39,156 nucleotides of DNA, from positions 1-39,156 of IMG/VR virus record IMGVR_UViG_3300021405_000032; one strand, 5' to 3'. This document shows, piece by piece, positions 7,000 through 15,431 of this stretch. Origin of the DNA: a virus. Position 1 is the first letter of the stretch, and each line of letters starts with the position of its first letter. Under the pieces are notes generated by a model. That model had not been told where the DNA came from, ran no database searches, and saw nothing but the letters and a program-made list of their open reading frames with translations. A program made the position numbers and the translations under genes.

Positions 7000-8016
7000 A
7001 TGTCTCACTATGTCGATCTAAAGTACATTCACACGTTGGGTACTCGCTTGCTTAAGTGGCACGAGACTGGTTTCAACGCGTGGGCATTTCGTTGTCCCTA
7101 CTGCGGTGACTCGAAAAAGAGTCAGAACAAGACCCGTGGTTATATATACGAAAAGGATGGGTACTTCAAGTTCAAGTGCTTCAACTGCGGTGAGGGCAAG
7201 ACCCTAAGCCAGTTCATTGAATTTCTCGATCCTGGCCTTTATGGCGAATATGAAATGGAACGCTTCTTCTCGTCGCCCAAGAAGGCACGAAATGACGTGT
7301 TGCCCTCTGTGCCGATCAAGAAGTTCAACCTCTATGACGTTGGCAGCTTGTCTGAGCTTGTCTGCATGGATGATCTGGATGACTTCACTTCCGTCAAACA
7401 ATATATAATCCAGAGACAGATACCTTCCGAGCACTTCCGTCACCTGTTTTACTGTGAGAATTTCAAGGCTTTCGTGAATAAGCTGATACCAGATAAGCTC
7501 AAGGAAGCTGTTAAGGAAGAACCGAGATTAGTTATACCTTTCTTTGACGAGAATAAGAAGATGTTCGCTTTCGCTGGACGTTCCTTCAAGCAGTTCACGT
7601 CTCTCCGATACATAAATATAGTGCTGGATGAAAGTAAACCCAAGCTCTTCGGAGTAGATCGATGGAACAAAGAGGAAGAAACGCTTGTTGTGGAAGGTCC
7701 GCTTGACTCTCTTTTTATGCCTAATTGTCTCGCTACTGCTGGCGGAGACCTTGTTTCTGCTATTCGTGGATACGTCAAGGGAAGCTTCATTATCGTTTAT
7801 GATAACGAACCTCGCAGCTTTACTACACGTCAGAAAATCCAGAAAGCAATTGATTATGGATATCGCGTCTGCATCTGGCCGAAGAGCAATCCTCATAAGG
7901 ATATCAACAAAATGGTCCAAGAGGGGATGAAGCCTCTTGACATCCACCGCCAAATATGCGATAACACATACTCTGGACCGCTCGCGTCCCTCCAATTAGA
8001 TATGGTGCGAAAATGA
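7000..8016 (+). CDS. 61: DNA primase, T4 gp61-like
   Basis: 338 aa. Zinc-ribbon CPYC (Cys32, Cys35) and CFNC (Cys60, Cys63). A TOPRIM catalytic domain follows with VVEGPLDSL (Glu232) and VYDNE (Asp268). It should make RNA primers for the lagging strand with the helicase at 15432-16841. The length matches T4 gp61 (about 342 aa). No ribosome-binding site is seen, and the start sits where transcription from the adjacent promoter should begin. The stop overlaps the next start. Confidence 0.9.
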   Translation: MSHYVDLKYIHTLGTRLLKWHETGFNAWAFRCPYCGDSKKSQNKTRGYIYEKDGYFKFKCFNCGEGKTLSQFIEFLDPGLYGEYEMERFFSSPKKARNDVLPSVPIKKFNLYDVGSLSELVCMDDLDDFTSVKQYIIQRQIPSEHFRHLFYCENFKAFVNKLIPDKLKEAVKEEPRLVIPFFDENKKMFAFAGRSFKQFTSLRYINIVLDESKPKLFGVDRWNKEEETLVVEGPLDSLFMPNCLATAGGDLVSAIRGYVKGSFIIVYDNEPRSFTTRQKIQKAIDYGYRVCIWPKSNPHKDINKMVQEGMKPLDIHRQICDNTYSGPLASLQLDMVRK

Positions 8017-8225
8017 CAGAATTTGACATTGCCAACATCTATGACGAAGTTCAGCTTCGACGCACAATCGATGGACTCAAGGATGAGCGGGATTTCTGGT
8101 TCGATATGGTCGAACGCTTTCCTGAGCACGACTGCAAGACGTATTATGGCGAGCAATATCGACGCTACAATGATCGTCTGCGATACCTCAGGAACCTCCT
8201 GAAGGAGAAGTTCGGTGCAGACTGA
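8013..8225 (+). CDS. Small coiled-coil protein
   Basis: 70 aa, ATGA overlap with the primase stop. Highly charged and helical (RRTIDGLKDERDFW, RYNDRLRYLRNLLKEKFG). Likely cotranslated with primase; no known family. Confidence 0.65.
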   Translation: MTEFDIANIYDEVQLRRTIDGLKDERDFWFDMVERFPEHDCKTYYGEQYRRYNDRLRYLRNLLKEKFGAD

Positions 8226-8445
8226 AGAGTGGGTATTCCCTCCAACCTTCAAGTTTGAAGAGGGGAATTTTGTTTCGACCAATGAGACATGGATTGGGGA
8301 ACCAATCTTTCGTGGCATGGTCACCAACCGTGGTCAGAGAACCACAAAGGACAAGAAGGGTAAGACAGTCTTTGACTGTAATTCCTACTATGTCATTGAT
8401 AATGAATACAAACTGCACTACTTCCTCGAAAGCGAGTTGAAGTAG
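8215..8445 (+). CDS. Small beta-rich protein
   Basis: 76 aa from a GTG start with AAGGAGAAG just upstream, overlapping the end of the previous gene. Beta-rich with several tryptophans and tyrosines. Function unknown. Bases 8446-8493 after it are AT-rich with no clear terminator. Confidence 0.6.
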   Translation: MQTEEWVFPPTFKFEEGNFVSTNETWIGEPIFRGMVTNRGQRTTKDKKGKTVFDCNSYYVIDNEYKLHYFLESELK

Positions 8446-8493
8446 GGAAATTTATTTTTTCATCATATCGTTAAGTTATTGATCTTGTTGGCT

Positions 8494-8537
8494 TTTCCGT
8501 TTATCTGCAAAGTCGCGGTCTAATAAATAAACGGAAA
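8494..8537 (+). promoter_or_regulatory. Late-promoter-like motif in the right arm of an inverted repeat
   Basis: TAATAAATAAA at 8521-8531 sits in the right arm of a perfect 11 bp repeat (8494-8504 with 8527-8537). Unlike the other sites, both arms lie upstream of or at the expected start, and the RBS AAGAAGG (8544) is outside the stem. Confidence 0.6.
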
Positions 8538-8556
8538 GCGAATAAGAAGGGTGATC

Positions 8557-9285
8557 ATGACTGTTGGTATTATTGCTGTTACGCAGCCGCTTATTGGAAC
8601 CGCCTATGATAGTCTAACATTCGATGGTGGTCCTTGGCATTATCTAACAGTCGAGGAATTCATCGCCTTCGTAGCACGTGTTTCCAATCCGTCTAATCAG
8701 AACAACAATCTGACCGCGACCAAGCTTCTCAAGTACCTTGCTAAGAACAAGCACTGGTCACCATTTGAGATGGTCAATGTCGTGATGGAAATTAACTCTA
8801 CCCGCGATATCGTTCGTCAAATTCTACGTCACCGTTCGTTCTCTTTCCAAGAGTTCTCACAGCGTTATGCCGATCCGACTCAGATGGCGTTCGTAACCCG
8901 CGAAGCCCGCAAGCAAGACCCTAAGAACCGCCAGAATTCGTTCATAGTGGATGACAAACCACTTCAGGATGAGTGGAACGTGGTTCAGGAAGGTGTCACT
9001 CAGCTTGCCAAGAAGGCTTACGATTGGGCAATATATAATGGCATCGCGAAGGAGCAGGCTCGCGTCGTGCTCCCCGAGGGTCTGACCCCAAGTCGCCTCT
9101 ATATGAATGGCACACTCCGCTCGTGGATACACTATTGCGATCTGCGTATGAAGGCAGCTACGCAGAAGGAGCATCGCGAGGTTGCTGAAGGATGCTGGCA
9201 CCTGATTACCGAGAAGTTTCCGTCACTGTCAGAGGTTCTGATGGGTGAACCAGAATGGGATGATAAAGGAAAGTTTATACGATGA
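8557..9285 (+). CDS. thyX: Flavin-dependent thymidylate synthase ThyX
   Basis: 242 aa from the ATG at 8557. The upstream in-frame GTG abuts the RBS AAGAAGG, so I rejected it. The ThyX signature RHRSFSFQEFSQRY is at 91-104, and LPEGLTPSRLYMNGTLRSW carries the dUMP-binding region. It makes dTMP from dUMP with FAD, NADPH and methylene-folate. Pairs functionally with the thymidylate kinase at 29101-29724. A late-type motif precedes it, which is unexpected for a nucleotide-metabolism gene. Confidence 0.93.
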   Translation: MTVGIIAVTQPLIGTAYDSLTFDGGPWHYLTVEEFIAFVARVSNPSNQNNNLTATKLLKYLAKNKHWSPFEMVNVVMEINSTRDIVRQILRHRSFSFQEFSQRYADPTQMAFVTREARKQDPKNRQNSFIVDDKPLQDEWNVVQEGVTQLAKKAYDWAIYNGIAKEQARVVLPEGLTPSRLYMNGTLRSWIHYCDLRMKAATQKEHREVAEGCWHLITEKFPSLSEVLMGEPEWDDKGKFIR

Positions 9286-9575
9286 ATGAAGCGATAATTA
9301 TCCGCGATCTTCACACAACGAGTGAACATAGCGAAGCTTACATGCGTTTTGAACGTATGGCCGACATGGTTCTCCATGATGTTGACGGCAAGAGCTACTT
9401 TTCTAATGGGAAGTATCTGGCTGACCCGCAGAATTACAAGGGTGAAGAGCTTCATAATGTCCGAATTGACGAGTCAGATGCAAGAACATCTTTCATTGAA
9501 GTCTGTTCTGACTATGATGTTGAGGTAACTCATATCTTTCTAAAGCTTCGTCATGAGCGAGTCATTCCTCGATGA
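9282..9575 (+). CDS. Hypothetical protein
   Basis: 97 aa, ATGA overlap with thyX. Mixed alpha/beta, rich in Asp, Glu and His, no motif recognised. Likely cotranslated with thyX. Confidence 0.6.
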   Translation: MNEAIIIRDLHTTSEHSEAYMRFERMADMVLHDVDGKSYFSNGKYLADPQNYKGEELHNVRIDESDARTSFIEVCSDYDVEVTHIFLKLRHERVIPR

Positions 9576-9727
9576 CGGAAGCGGAGATTTTGGAATACCT
9601 CGCTAAGCTTACAAGCGACGAGGATGAGGAAGAACGTATCCGTGCCTTAAATAAGGAAGCGTACTTCGATATCAAAAATAGCACAATGCCCTTGGTAGAC
9701 ACTACCACTTGGGTCGATCCTAAATAA
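9572..9727 (+). CDS. Small acidic protein
   Basis: 51 aa. ATG overlaps the previous stop (ATGA), continuing the translationally coupled chain. Begins MTEAEILEYLAKLTSDEDEE and ends TTTWVDPK. Function unknown. Confidence 0.55.
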   Translation: MTEAEILEYLAKLTSDEDEEERIRALNKEAYFDIKNSTMPLVDTTTWVDPK

Positions 9728-9761
9728 ATCAAAGAATAATAAGAAGGAGATTTTAACTCAC

Positions 9762-11723
9762 ATGTTTGAGAATACGTTGTTTTCGCAGTACATCTACAAG
9801 TCCAAGTATGCCCGTTACCTAGAGAAGGAAGGCAGACGTGAGGAATGGCCTGAGACTGTTGGTCGTTACCTACAGTTCATAAGCCAGTACCTTGTAGAGA
9901 ACCATAACTACACGATCCCGTCAAAGTTGATGGGTGAATTGAATGATGCGATTATAAATCACGAAGTTATGCCTTCAATGCGTGCTTTGATGACCGCAGG
10001 GAAGGCGGCAGAACGCAATCACATTTCGATGTACAATTGTGCTTATCTGCCAATGGACGACATGAAGTCCTTCGATGAGACCATCGCAATCTCCATGTCA
10101 GGTACGGGAGTTGGTTATTCGGTTGAGTCGAAGAACGTCAAGCAGATTAATGAATTGCCTGATGAGTTCTTTGACTCCGAGACGACTGTCATCTTCAACG
10201 ACAGTCGCACAGGATGGGCCAAGGGATATCGAGAATTCCTAAGTCTATTGCTCATTGGTCAGGTGCCTAAATACGACGTTTCTAAGCTCCGTCCAGCGGG
10301 TGCTCGCTTAAAGACCATGGGTGGTCGCTCAAGTGGCCCAGAGCCGCTGGTGGACCTCCTAGAGTTCACCAAACACCTATTCAAGTCTGCGGCTGGCAGA
10401 CGCCTAACGACCCTGGAGGTACACGATCTTGCATGTAAAATTGGAGACATTGTTGTCGTCGGTGGAGTTCGCCGTTCAGCTTTTATTTCTCTTTCTGATC
10501 TTCTCGATCAGCTTATGCGAGGGGCTAAGTCTGGTAATTGGTACGACACTCACCCATACCGCAGGTTAGCTAATAACTCAGCGGTCTATGAAGAGAAACC
10601 CCCAATCGGGGTTTTCATGACCGAGTGGTTGTCATTATATAATAGTCACTCAGGGGAACGTGGCATCATTTCACGCCCCGCACTGAAGAGGGTCATAGAG
10701 AATGCTAACGACTTTAGAACGCTTCATGGTACAGCTTGGCGTCTCCGTGATCTTGATCATGATTTTGGGTGCAACCCCTGTTCTGAAATCATTCTTCGAC
10801 CCTACGAATTCTGTAACCTTACTGAAGTCATCATCTACGCAGACGACACTCCAGAAACCATAAAGAGAAAGATTAGACTGGCTACTATCCTGGGAACTTT
10901 CCAATCTTGCTTCACTAAGTTCAAGTACATCAACAAGAAGTGGCAGCGTAACTGCGAGGATGAACGTCTCCTTGGTGTTTCTATGACTGGCATCATGGAC
11001 AACAAATACACCAATGGAACGAAGAGTGGTTATGACCCTTACGGTGAGTTTATTGCTAGACTTGAGGATTGGAAGCTTGAGGCGATCAAGACGAACGCAG
11101 AGTTCGCTGAAGCACTTGGTATCAATCAGTCGGTTGCTATCACTTGTGTCAAACCATCTGGTACGTCATCTTCATTGAATGGTACGGCTTCTGGCATTCA
11201 TGCTCGCAATTCTGAGTATTATATAAGATATGTACGCAATGACATCAAAGACCCGCTCACGGATTGCATGATCGATGGTGGTTTTCCATTTGAGAAGGAC
11301 GCTATGGACCCATCTCATGTGGTTTGTTTCAAGTTCCCGATCAAGTCTCCTTGGGGAGCTATAACCAAGGCTCAGACAACGGCTCTTGACCAATTGAATT
11401 TGTGGCTTATGTATCAGAAGCACTTCTGCGAACATAAACCCTCGATTACCGTTTCTGTGAAAGAAGACGAGTGGCTTGATGTTGGTGCATGGGTGTACCG
11501 TAACTTTGAATGGGCCTCAGGCATCTCGTTCTTGCCTGCGGATGAGGGCACAACTGTCTATAAACAGGCCCCATATACGACATGCACCGAGGAACAATAT
11601 AATGCCCTTCTGGCTCAAATGCCAAAGGATTTCGACTGGAATTCTCTAACAACATACGAGAATGAAGATATGACAACTGGCTCGCAAGAATTAGCTTGTG
11701 TTGCAGGAGGATGTGAGGCATAA
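9762..11723 (+). CDS. nrdJ: Class II (adenosylcobalamin) ribonucleotide reductase
   Basis: 653 aa, single chain. NPCSE (338-342) is the N-x-C-x-E active site with the thiyl Cys340. Cys93 (YNCAYLP) and Cys351 (EFCNLTE) fit the substrate-reducing disulphide pair, with the same 11-residue spacing to the thiyl cysteine as in Lactobacillus RTPR. VGGVRRSA and the C-terminal CVAGGC re-reduction cysteines are present. No effector cone of the NrdA type is seen. It converts ribonucleotides to deoxyribonucleotides without oxygen or iron and depends on host B12. RBS AAGGAG is about 12 bases upstream. Confidence 0.92.
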   Translation: MFENTLFSQYIYKSKYARYLEKEGRREEWPETVGRYLQFISQYLVENHNYTIPSKLMGELNDAIINHEVMPSMRALMTAGKAAERNHISMYNCAYLPMDDMKSFDETIAISMSGTGVGYSVESKNVKQINELPDEFFDSETTVIFNDSRTGWAKGYREFLSLLLIGQVPKYDVSKLRPAGARLKTMGGRSSGPEPLVDLLEFTKHLFKSAAGRRLTTLEVHDLACKIGDIVVVGGVRRSAFISLSDLLDQLMRGAKSGNWYDTHPYRRLANNSAVYEEKPPIGVFMTEWLSLYNSHSGERGIISRPALKRVIENANDFRTLHGTAWRLRDLDHDFGCNPCSEIILRPYEFCNLTEVIIYADDTPETIKRKIRLATILGTFQSCFTKFKYINKKWQRNCEDERLLGVSMTGIMDNKYTNGTKSGYDPYGEFIARLEDWKLEAIKTNAEFAEALGINQSVAITCVKPSGTSSSLNGTASGIHARNSEYYIRYVRNDIKDPLTDCMIDGGFPFEKDAMDPSHVVCFKFPIKSPWGAITKAQTTALDQLNLWLMYQKHFCEHKPSITVSVKEDEWLDVGAWVYRNFEWASGISFLPADEGTTVYKQAPYTTCTEEQYNALLAQMPKDFDWNSLTTYENEDMTTGSQELACVAGGCEA

Positions 11724-11724
11724 T

Positions 11725-12324
11725 ATGACGAAGCGAAAGAGATATACGGAGCCAACACCTGAGCATCCGATCATGGTATCGGAGTTGGTTGACTTGCCTG
11801 ATCCGCCGCTATGTCGTGGTGGTGAGATAGTACCAACAGAGGGTCGAGAGCCGATTTGGCCTGTTCCCGCTGATGAGATAATGCCAGAGATGATTTCTTA
11901 TAGAGACGCCAATGGTGCTCTTGTTTCTGGACCAATTCCTGATCCCGAAAAGGGAGTTCAGATTAGCGAGGACGGTTACCTCCTTTCAAAGGTAATTCCT
12001 GCCGATAAGATCACTCGCATCATCGACTGGAGGGCTCTAGGCATTACGCCTTTAACCATTCAGAAGTCAGCCAGTCTTCAGTTCGATTGGAATGCAGATA
12101 GGTCCATTAATAATGTGGATAATCGTGAACGTCCTGATCCAAACGATCTGGAAAGTATGGATAGGTTTTATATAACAGAGCTTTGTCATCCATATAACCC
12201 GAAGCCTGATAACCGAGACGTGTTCGTCTTCTATAGCGACATTGCGGCTTTGTCTGGCACCGCTGGCTATATACGTCTTCGTGATGGCTATGTCTGGGGT
12301 CAAAAGGTTGTCTGGCGTTCATGA
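11725..12324 (+). CDS. Hypothetical protein, proline-rich N-terminus
   Basis: 199 aa from the ATG at 11725, just after the reductase stop and preceded by GAGG. The in-frame GTG at 11698 lies inside the reductase. The N-terminal half is rich in Pro and Glu (VDLPDPPLCRGGEIVP). The C-terminal half is beta-rich, ending GYIRLRDGYVWGQKVVW. No family recognised. Confidence 0.65.
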   Translation: MTKRKRYTEPTPEHPIMVSELVDLPDPPLCRGGEIVPTEGREPIWPVPADEIMPEMISYRDANGALVSGPIPDPEKGVQISEDGYLLSKVIPADKITRIIDWRALGITPLTIQKSASLQFDWNADRSINNVDNRERPDPNDLESMDRFYITELCHPYNPKPDNRDVFVFYSDIAALSGTAGYIRLRDGYVWGQKVVWRS

Positions 12325-12602
12325 AGAAAGTCCATCTTACTGATAACGGTAGGACGGAAGATGGAAGGATCGTTGTCGGGAATGTTTTCCAGTTCATTGA
12401 TACTCTTGGCGTTCCTCTTGGTATTGTCTACGACGTATTGGTAGGCAAGAACATGCTCATTGATTGGGACGTGTTCGTCACTGAGGCTATGGATGCTGGC
12501 TGGAACCACAGCACCATCTATTCGAGAGTTTTGGATGCGATGTTGAAAAAAGAAGAGAAGGACAGGTTTCTTCATTATTGGAATGTGGGGTTGACACAAT
12601 GA
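12321..12602 (+). CDS. Hypothetical protein
   Basis: 93 aa, ATGA overlap upstream. An N-terminal beta stretch followed by helices (WDVFVTEAMDAGW, RVLDAMLKKEEKDRF). No family recognised. Confidence 0.6.
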   Translation: MKKVHLTDNGRTEDGRIVVGNVFQFIDTLGVPLGIVYDVLVGKNMLIDWDVFVTEAMDAGWNHSTIYSRVLDAMLKKEEKDRFLHYWNVGLTQ

Positions 12603-12985
12603 AAAGTATTGGTGAATTTATAGCCATTGTTGATAACGAACGTGTTATGGAAGATGGTTGCCGCAACCGTTGTGGCTTCATCGTTGCTGAAGGTGTACCT
12701 ATCGGTCATATTTCTTGGGTAACCCCGAAGCTAGAAGATTTCACACAGGAGAACCGCTTTTGTGTATGGAAGCAGAAGATCGTCATGCCTCAATTGACCT
12801 ATACCTGCAAAGACTATTATCATGGTCCGTCGAGGGTCCAGCTTGTATTCAAGACGGTGACCTTCCCCATGTACGGTGGGGCAGTCGATAATTACGCTAT
12901 GGATTTGGAGTTATCGGAGGAAAAAAAGAAGGAAGAGCAGATCGATTACGATATCTGCATTCTGGGCATAATAAATAAACCATAG
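12599..12985 (+). CDS. Hypothetical protein
   Basis: 128 aa from the ATG at 12599 (ATGA overlap). An in-frame TTG 21 bases earlier is less likely. Beta-rich with five cysteines and a basic/acidic tail. The last codons (IINKP) are encoded by the next late-type motif, so the promoter lies inside the coding sequence. Confidence 0.6.
   Translation: MKSIGEFIAIVDNERVMEDGCRNRCGFIVAEGVPIGHISWVTPKLEDFTQENRFCVWKQKIVMPQLTYTCKDYYHGPSRVQLVFKTVTFPMYGGAVDNYAMDLELSEEKKKEEQIDYDICILGIINKP
12969..12979 (+). promoter_or_regulatory. Late-promoter-like motif
   Basis: TAATAAATAAA, overlapping the 3' end of the upstream gene and 47 bases before the ATG at 13026. No convincing RBS-hiding hairpin; only a weak CGAG/CTCG repeat follows. 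Confidence 0.65.
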
Positions 12986-13025
12986 ACGAGTGCAGGAAAT
13001 AAGCCGCTCGCAGAAGGAGAGTAAG

Positions 13026-13901
13026 ATGAAGCACTATACAAGCTATGAATTTGACGTATGCATTGATGGCAGACCAGTCAAAGAGTATTATGGAAGAGAC
13101 GAAGGCGTCTACATTGAGGGCCGAAGAGGCTCAGAATTCACCCTAAAGTTCAGAAACAAGTCCTCCGAGAAGGTTCTGGTCGTTCTGTCTGTTGACGGTC
13201 TATCCGTTATGGATGGCGAGCCCGCTTCCGAGAAGTCAGGCGGTTACGTATGTGGTGCATTCGACTCGATTGACGTTCCTGGCTGGCGTATCAACGCCGA
13301 CAAGGTTGCTAAGTTCAAGTTCCAGCCTCAGGGTGACCGCGACAACAAGACCTACGTGGAAGAGCTTGCCTCTGAGGGCTTTAACGTTGATCCCGCCAAT
13401 CAAGGCGTAATCGGTATCATGGTCTACAGACAGATTGTGCCGCCACCGCCCGTCTATACGAATGTTCACCACTATCACCACTACAACCAGCCTAATTTTA
13501 ATGCGTTGTATAGCTCCAAGGGTCTCACACGTGGCGTAGGCATGGGAATTGGTGAGTCCGAGGTTTACACAAGCAGTGGTCTTGTACCAGCTTGCAGTGA
13601 TAGTTTCGCAAGTCTCAATAGCATGGGCGTGAATAACATCTCGAACGCTACACCGAAGAATTTCTGTGGTAATGTGAACGTATCGGCTTCTCTTGGTACT
13701 GGCTTTGGTGACGACGCCAAGTTTGCTACTTCAGAGGTAGAGTTTAAGCGTCAGATGACCGCCGCTTGGACTGGTTCGATCTTCTACGACACCAGAAGCA
13801 ATCTTCAAAAGAAAGGCATCGTGTTCGAAGAGGTATACGTAAGAACCCCAAACCCTTTTCCAGCTAAAACAGGATGTTACGTACCTAAATCCCGCCGATA
13901 A
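13026..13901 (+). CDS. Conserved beta-rich protein (EGRRGSEFTL ... VDGLSVMDG family)
   Basis: 291 aa from the ATG with AAGGAG seven bases upstream. Residues 25-120 contain VYIEGRRGSEFTLKFRN, VVLSVDGLSVMDGEPA, SGGYVCGAF and VPGWRI, a set I recognise from a widespread family of phage and bacterial proteins of unknown function. The middle has a Pro run and HHYHHYNQ, and the end is Gly/Ser-rich. Late-type motif upstream, so perhaps virion-associated. Confidence 0.7.
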   Translation: MKHYTSYEFDVCIDGRPVKEYYGRDEGVYIEGRRGSEFTLKFRNKSSEKVLVVLSVDGLSVMDGEPASEKSGGYVCGAFDSIDVPGWRINADKVAKFKFQPQGDRDNKTYVEELASEGFNVDPANQGVIGIMVYRQIVPPPPVYTNVHHYHHYNQPNFNALYSSKGLTRGVGMGIGESEVYTSSGLVPACSDSFASLNSMGVNNISNATPKNFCGNVNVSASLGTGFGDDAKFATSEVEFKRQMTAAWTGSIFYDTRSNLQKKGIVFEEVYVRTPNPFPAKTGCYVPKSRR

Positions 13902-13918
13902 ACAGGAAGGAATTTATA

Positions 13919-15028
13919 ATGAACATGCCCGACGAAGTAGAAGTTTGTGGCAAGGAAAATAAACCAACGATAAGAGCAGAGCATGGTCGTCTATGCGGTA
14001 TGCCCTACTCTTATCCAGCACTACAGGAAGGGGATTATCTCTCCCTCCACATGTTCGATAAGCATAAGTTCCATCATCGCATTTCGGCTTACAAGCACTT
14101 CTATGCCACGTGCTCATTGACGGAAATGATCAACATTCTTTCCAAGGAGCTTGATCAGAAACTCATCGACTATACCGCTTTCAACAACAATACGGTTTTT
14201 GTGTTCGAGGATTGTATTGTCAGCATCTTGATCCACGATAGTGAGCATGATGGAACTCCCTATACTGTCAATTCATTCTTCTATGCGAAGAAGGACAAGT
14301 TCGATAAGCTCTTTGACAAATATAATGTCATTGAGTGGACGCCTGAGGAAATCACTCAGCCATACGTGACTTGGGCCATGAAGACTCCGACAGGCATCAA
14401 GACTAACCGCCTGAAGGCTTCGAAGAACAAGATCGTTAAAGACGTGTTCTATCCATCAATCAAAGATGGTGTGAATAAGTTCTATGCCGATTATGACTCA
14501 TCCGAGTCTCCTATTCTTATCATTCTTGGTCCTCCAGGCATGGGTAAGACCTCCCTTATTCGTAATTATATCTATAAGTATAGTAAGGACGCCCTTATCA
14601 CTTATGACCAAGCCCTTATGGAGACCGATGAGTTCTTCCTCTTCTTCCTTGAGAATGCTCATGACGTTCTTCTCCTTGAGGACTTCGACATCTTCTTGAA
14701 GAGCCGCGACGATGACGACAACAAGATCATGGGCAAGTTCCTCAATCTGGCTGAAGGCATCGTGGATATCAGCGAGAAGAAGATCATCGTGACCGCGAAC
14801 CTCGACAAGCATCACATTGACTCAGCCTTGGTTCGTCCAGGCCGATGCTTCGAAGTTCTTGAGCTTGAGCGATATACCGAGCGTGAGGCAGAAGCGATTA
14901 TCGCGTCCGAGGGCTTGACATTTGAAGGCAAGCGTGATAACGTATCTCTGGCTGAACTCTTCTCCAACAAGAAACGTATGGAGGATCGAGGGTCAGTCGG
15001 CTTCACAACATTGAGGACAGAGAAATGA
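13919..15028 (+). CDS. AAA ATPase (BCS1/FtsH-like module)
   Basis: 369 aa. About 195 residues of unrecognised N-terminal domain, then Walker A GPPGMGKTS (204-212), Walker B LLLEDFD (251-257), sensor 1 VTANL (about 291-295) and the arginine finger region VRPGR (305-309). These are features of classical AAA ring ATPases that remodel or unfold proteins. RBS AGGAAGG upstream. Its stop overlaps the next gene. The target is unknown; proximity to the helicase suggests a replication or recombination job, by inference. Confidence 0.8.
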   Translation: MNMPDEVEVCGKENKPTIRAEHGRLCGMPYSYPALQEGDYLSLHMFDKHKFHHRISAYKHFYATCSLTEMINILSKELDQKLIDYTAFNNNTVFVFEDCIVSILIHDSEHDGTPYTVNSFFYAKKDKFDKLFDKYNVIEWTPEEITQPYVTWAMKTPTGIKTNRLKASKNKIVKDVFYPSIKDGVNKFYADYDSSESPILIILGPPGMGKTSLIRNYIYKYSKDALITYDQALMETDEFFLFFLENAHDVLLLEDFDIFLKSRDDDDNKIMGKFLNLAEGIVDISEKKIIVTANLDKHHIDSALVRPGRCFEVLELERYTEREAEAIIASEGLTFEGKRDNVSLAELFSNKKRMEDRGSVGFTTLRTEK

Positions 15029-15240
15029 AATCGTTCATCGATTGTGACCATAGGAATGCCGATGGAGACACATGCGAGTGCCCCGACTGCGGCTACAACG
15101 TCTGGACCACTCGCAATGAGTATCTGAATGACCTTCGTCGCAGGGCAGCAAAGTGGCCCGATCTAACGGAGGTTAGAAATCTCGAAAAACAACTCGGAAT
15201 TGGAGAAACGAATGAGGCTAACACTAGCAAGGTCGTCTGA
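15025..15240 (+). CDS. Small zinc-finger-like protein
   Basis: 71 aa, ATGA overlap. The N-terminus has Cys and His in CDHRNADGDTCECPDCG, a plausible zinc site, followed by a basic helix. Function unknown. Confidence 0.6.
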   Translation: MKSFIDCDHRNADGDTCECPDCGYNVWTTRNEYLNDLRRRAAKWPDLTEVRNLEKQLGIGETNEANTSKVV

Positions 15241-15430
15241 TTACGACGGTCTTTATATGGACGGTATCTTAGTGCGTCAATGTGCTCAGATCGACATTGA
15301 AGACCTATTCGTTTGGGCGAAAGGTTCCGTCTTCACATTGACCAAGAAGATCATGGATGAGGATTGGGTCAGACAAACTGGCTACAACCTTCCCCTGTTT
15401 GAAAAAGATATAGTAGAACTGGACTCGTAA
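15212..15430 (+). CDS. Hypothetical protein
   Basis: 72 aa from the ATG with GGAG about six bases upstream, overlapping the previous gene by 29 bases. No motif recognised. It ends one base before the helicase TTG. Confidence 0.55.
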   Translation: MRLTLARSSDYDGLYMDGILVRQCAQIDIEDLFVWAKGSVFTLTKKIMDEDWVRQTGYNLPLFEKDIVELDS

Positions 15431-15431
15431 T

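Noticed and set aside
9721-9730. TAAATAAATC before the reductase as a late promoter
   Set aside because: It departs from the tight consensus of the other sites and overlaps the upstream stop by chance composition.
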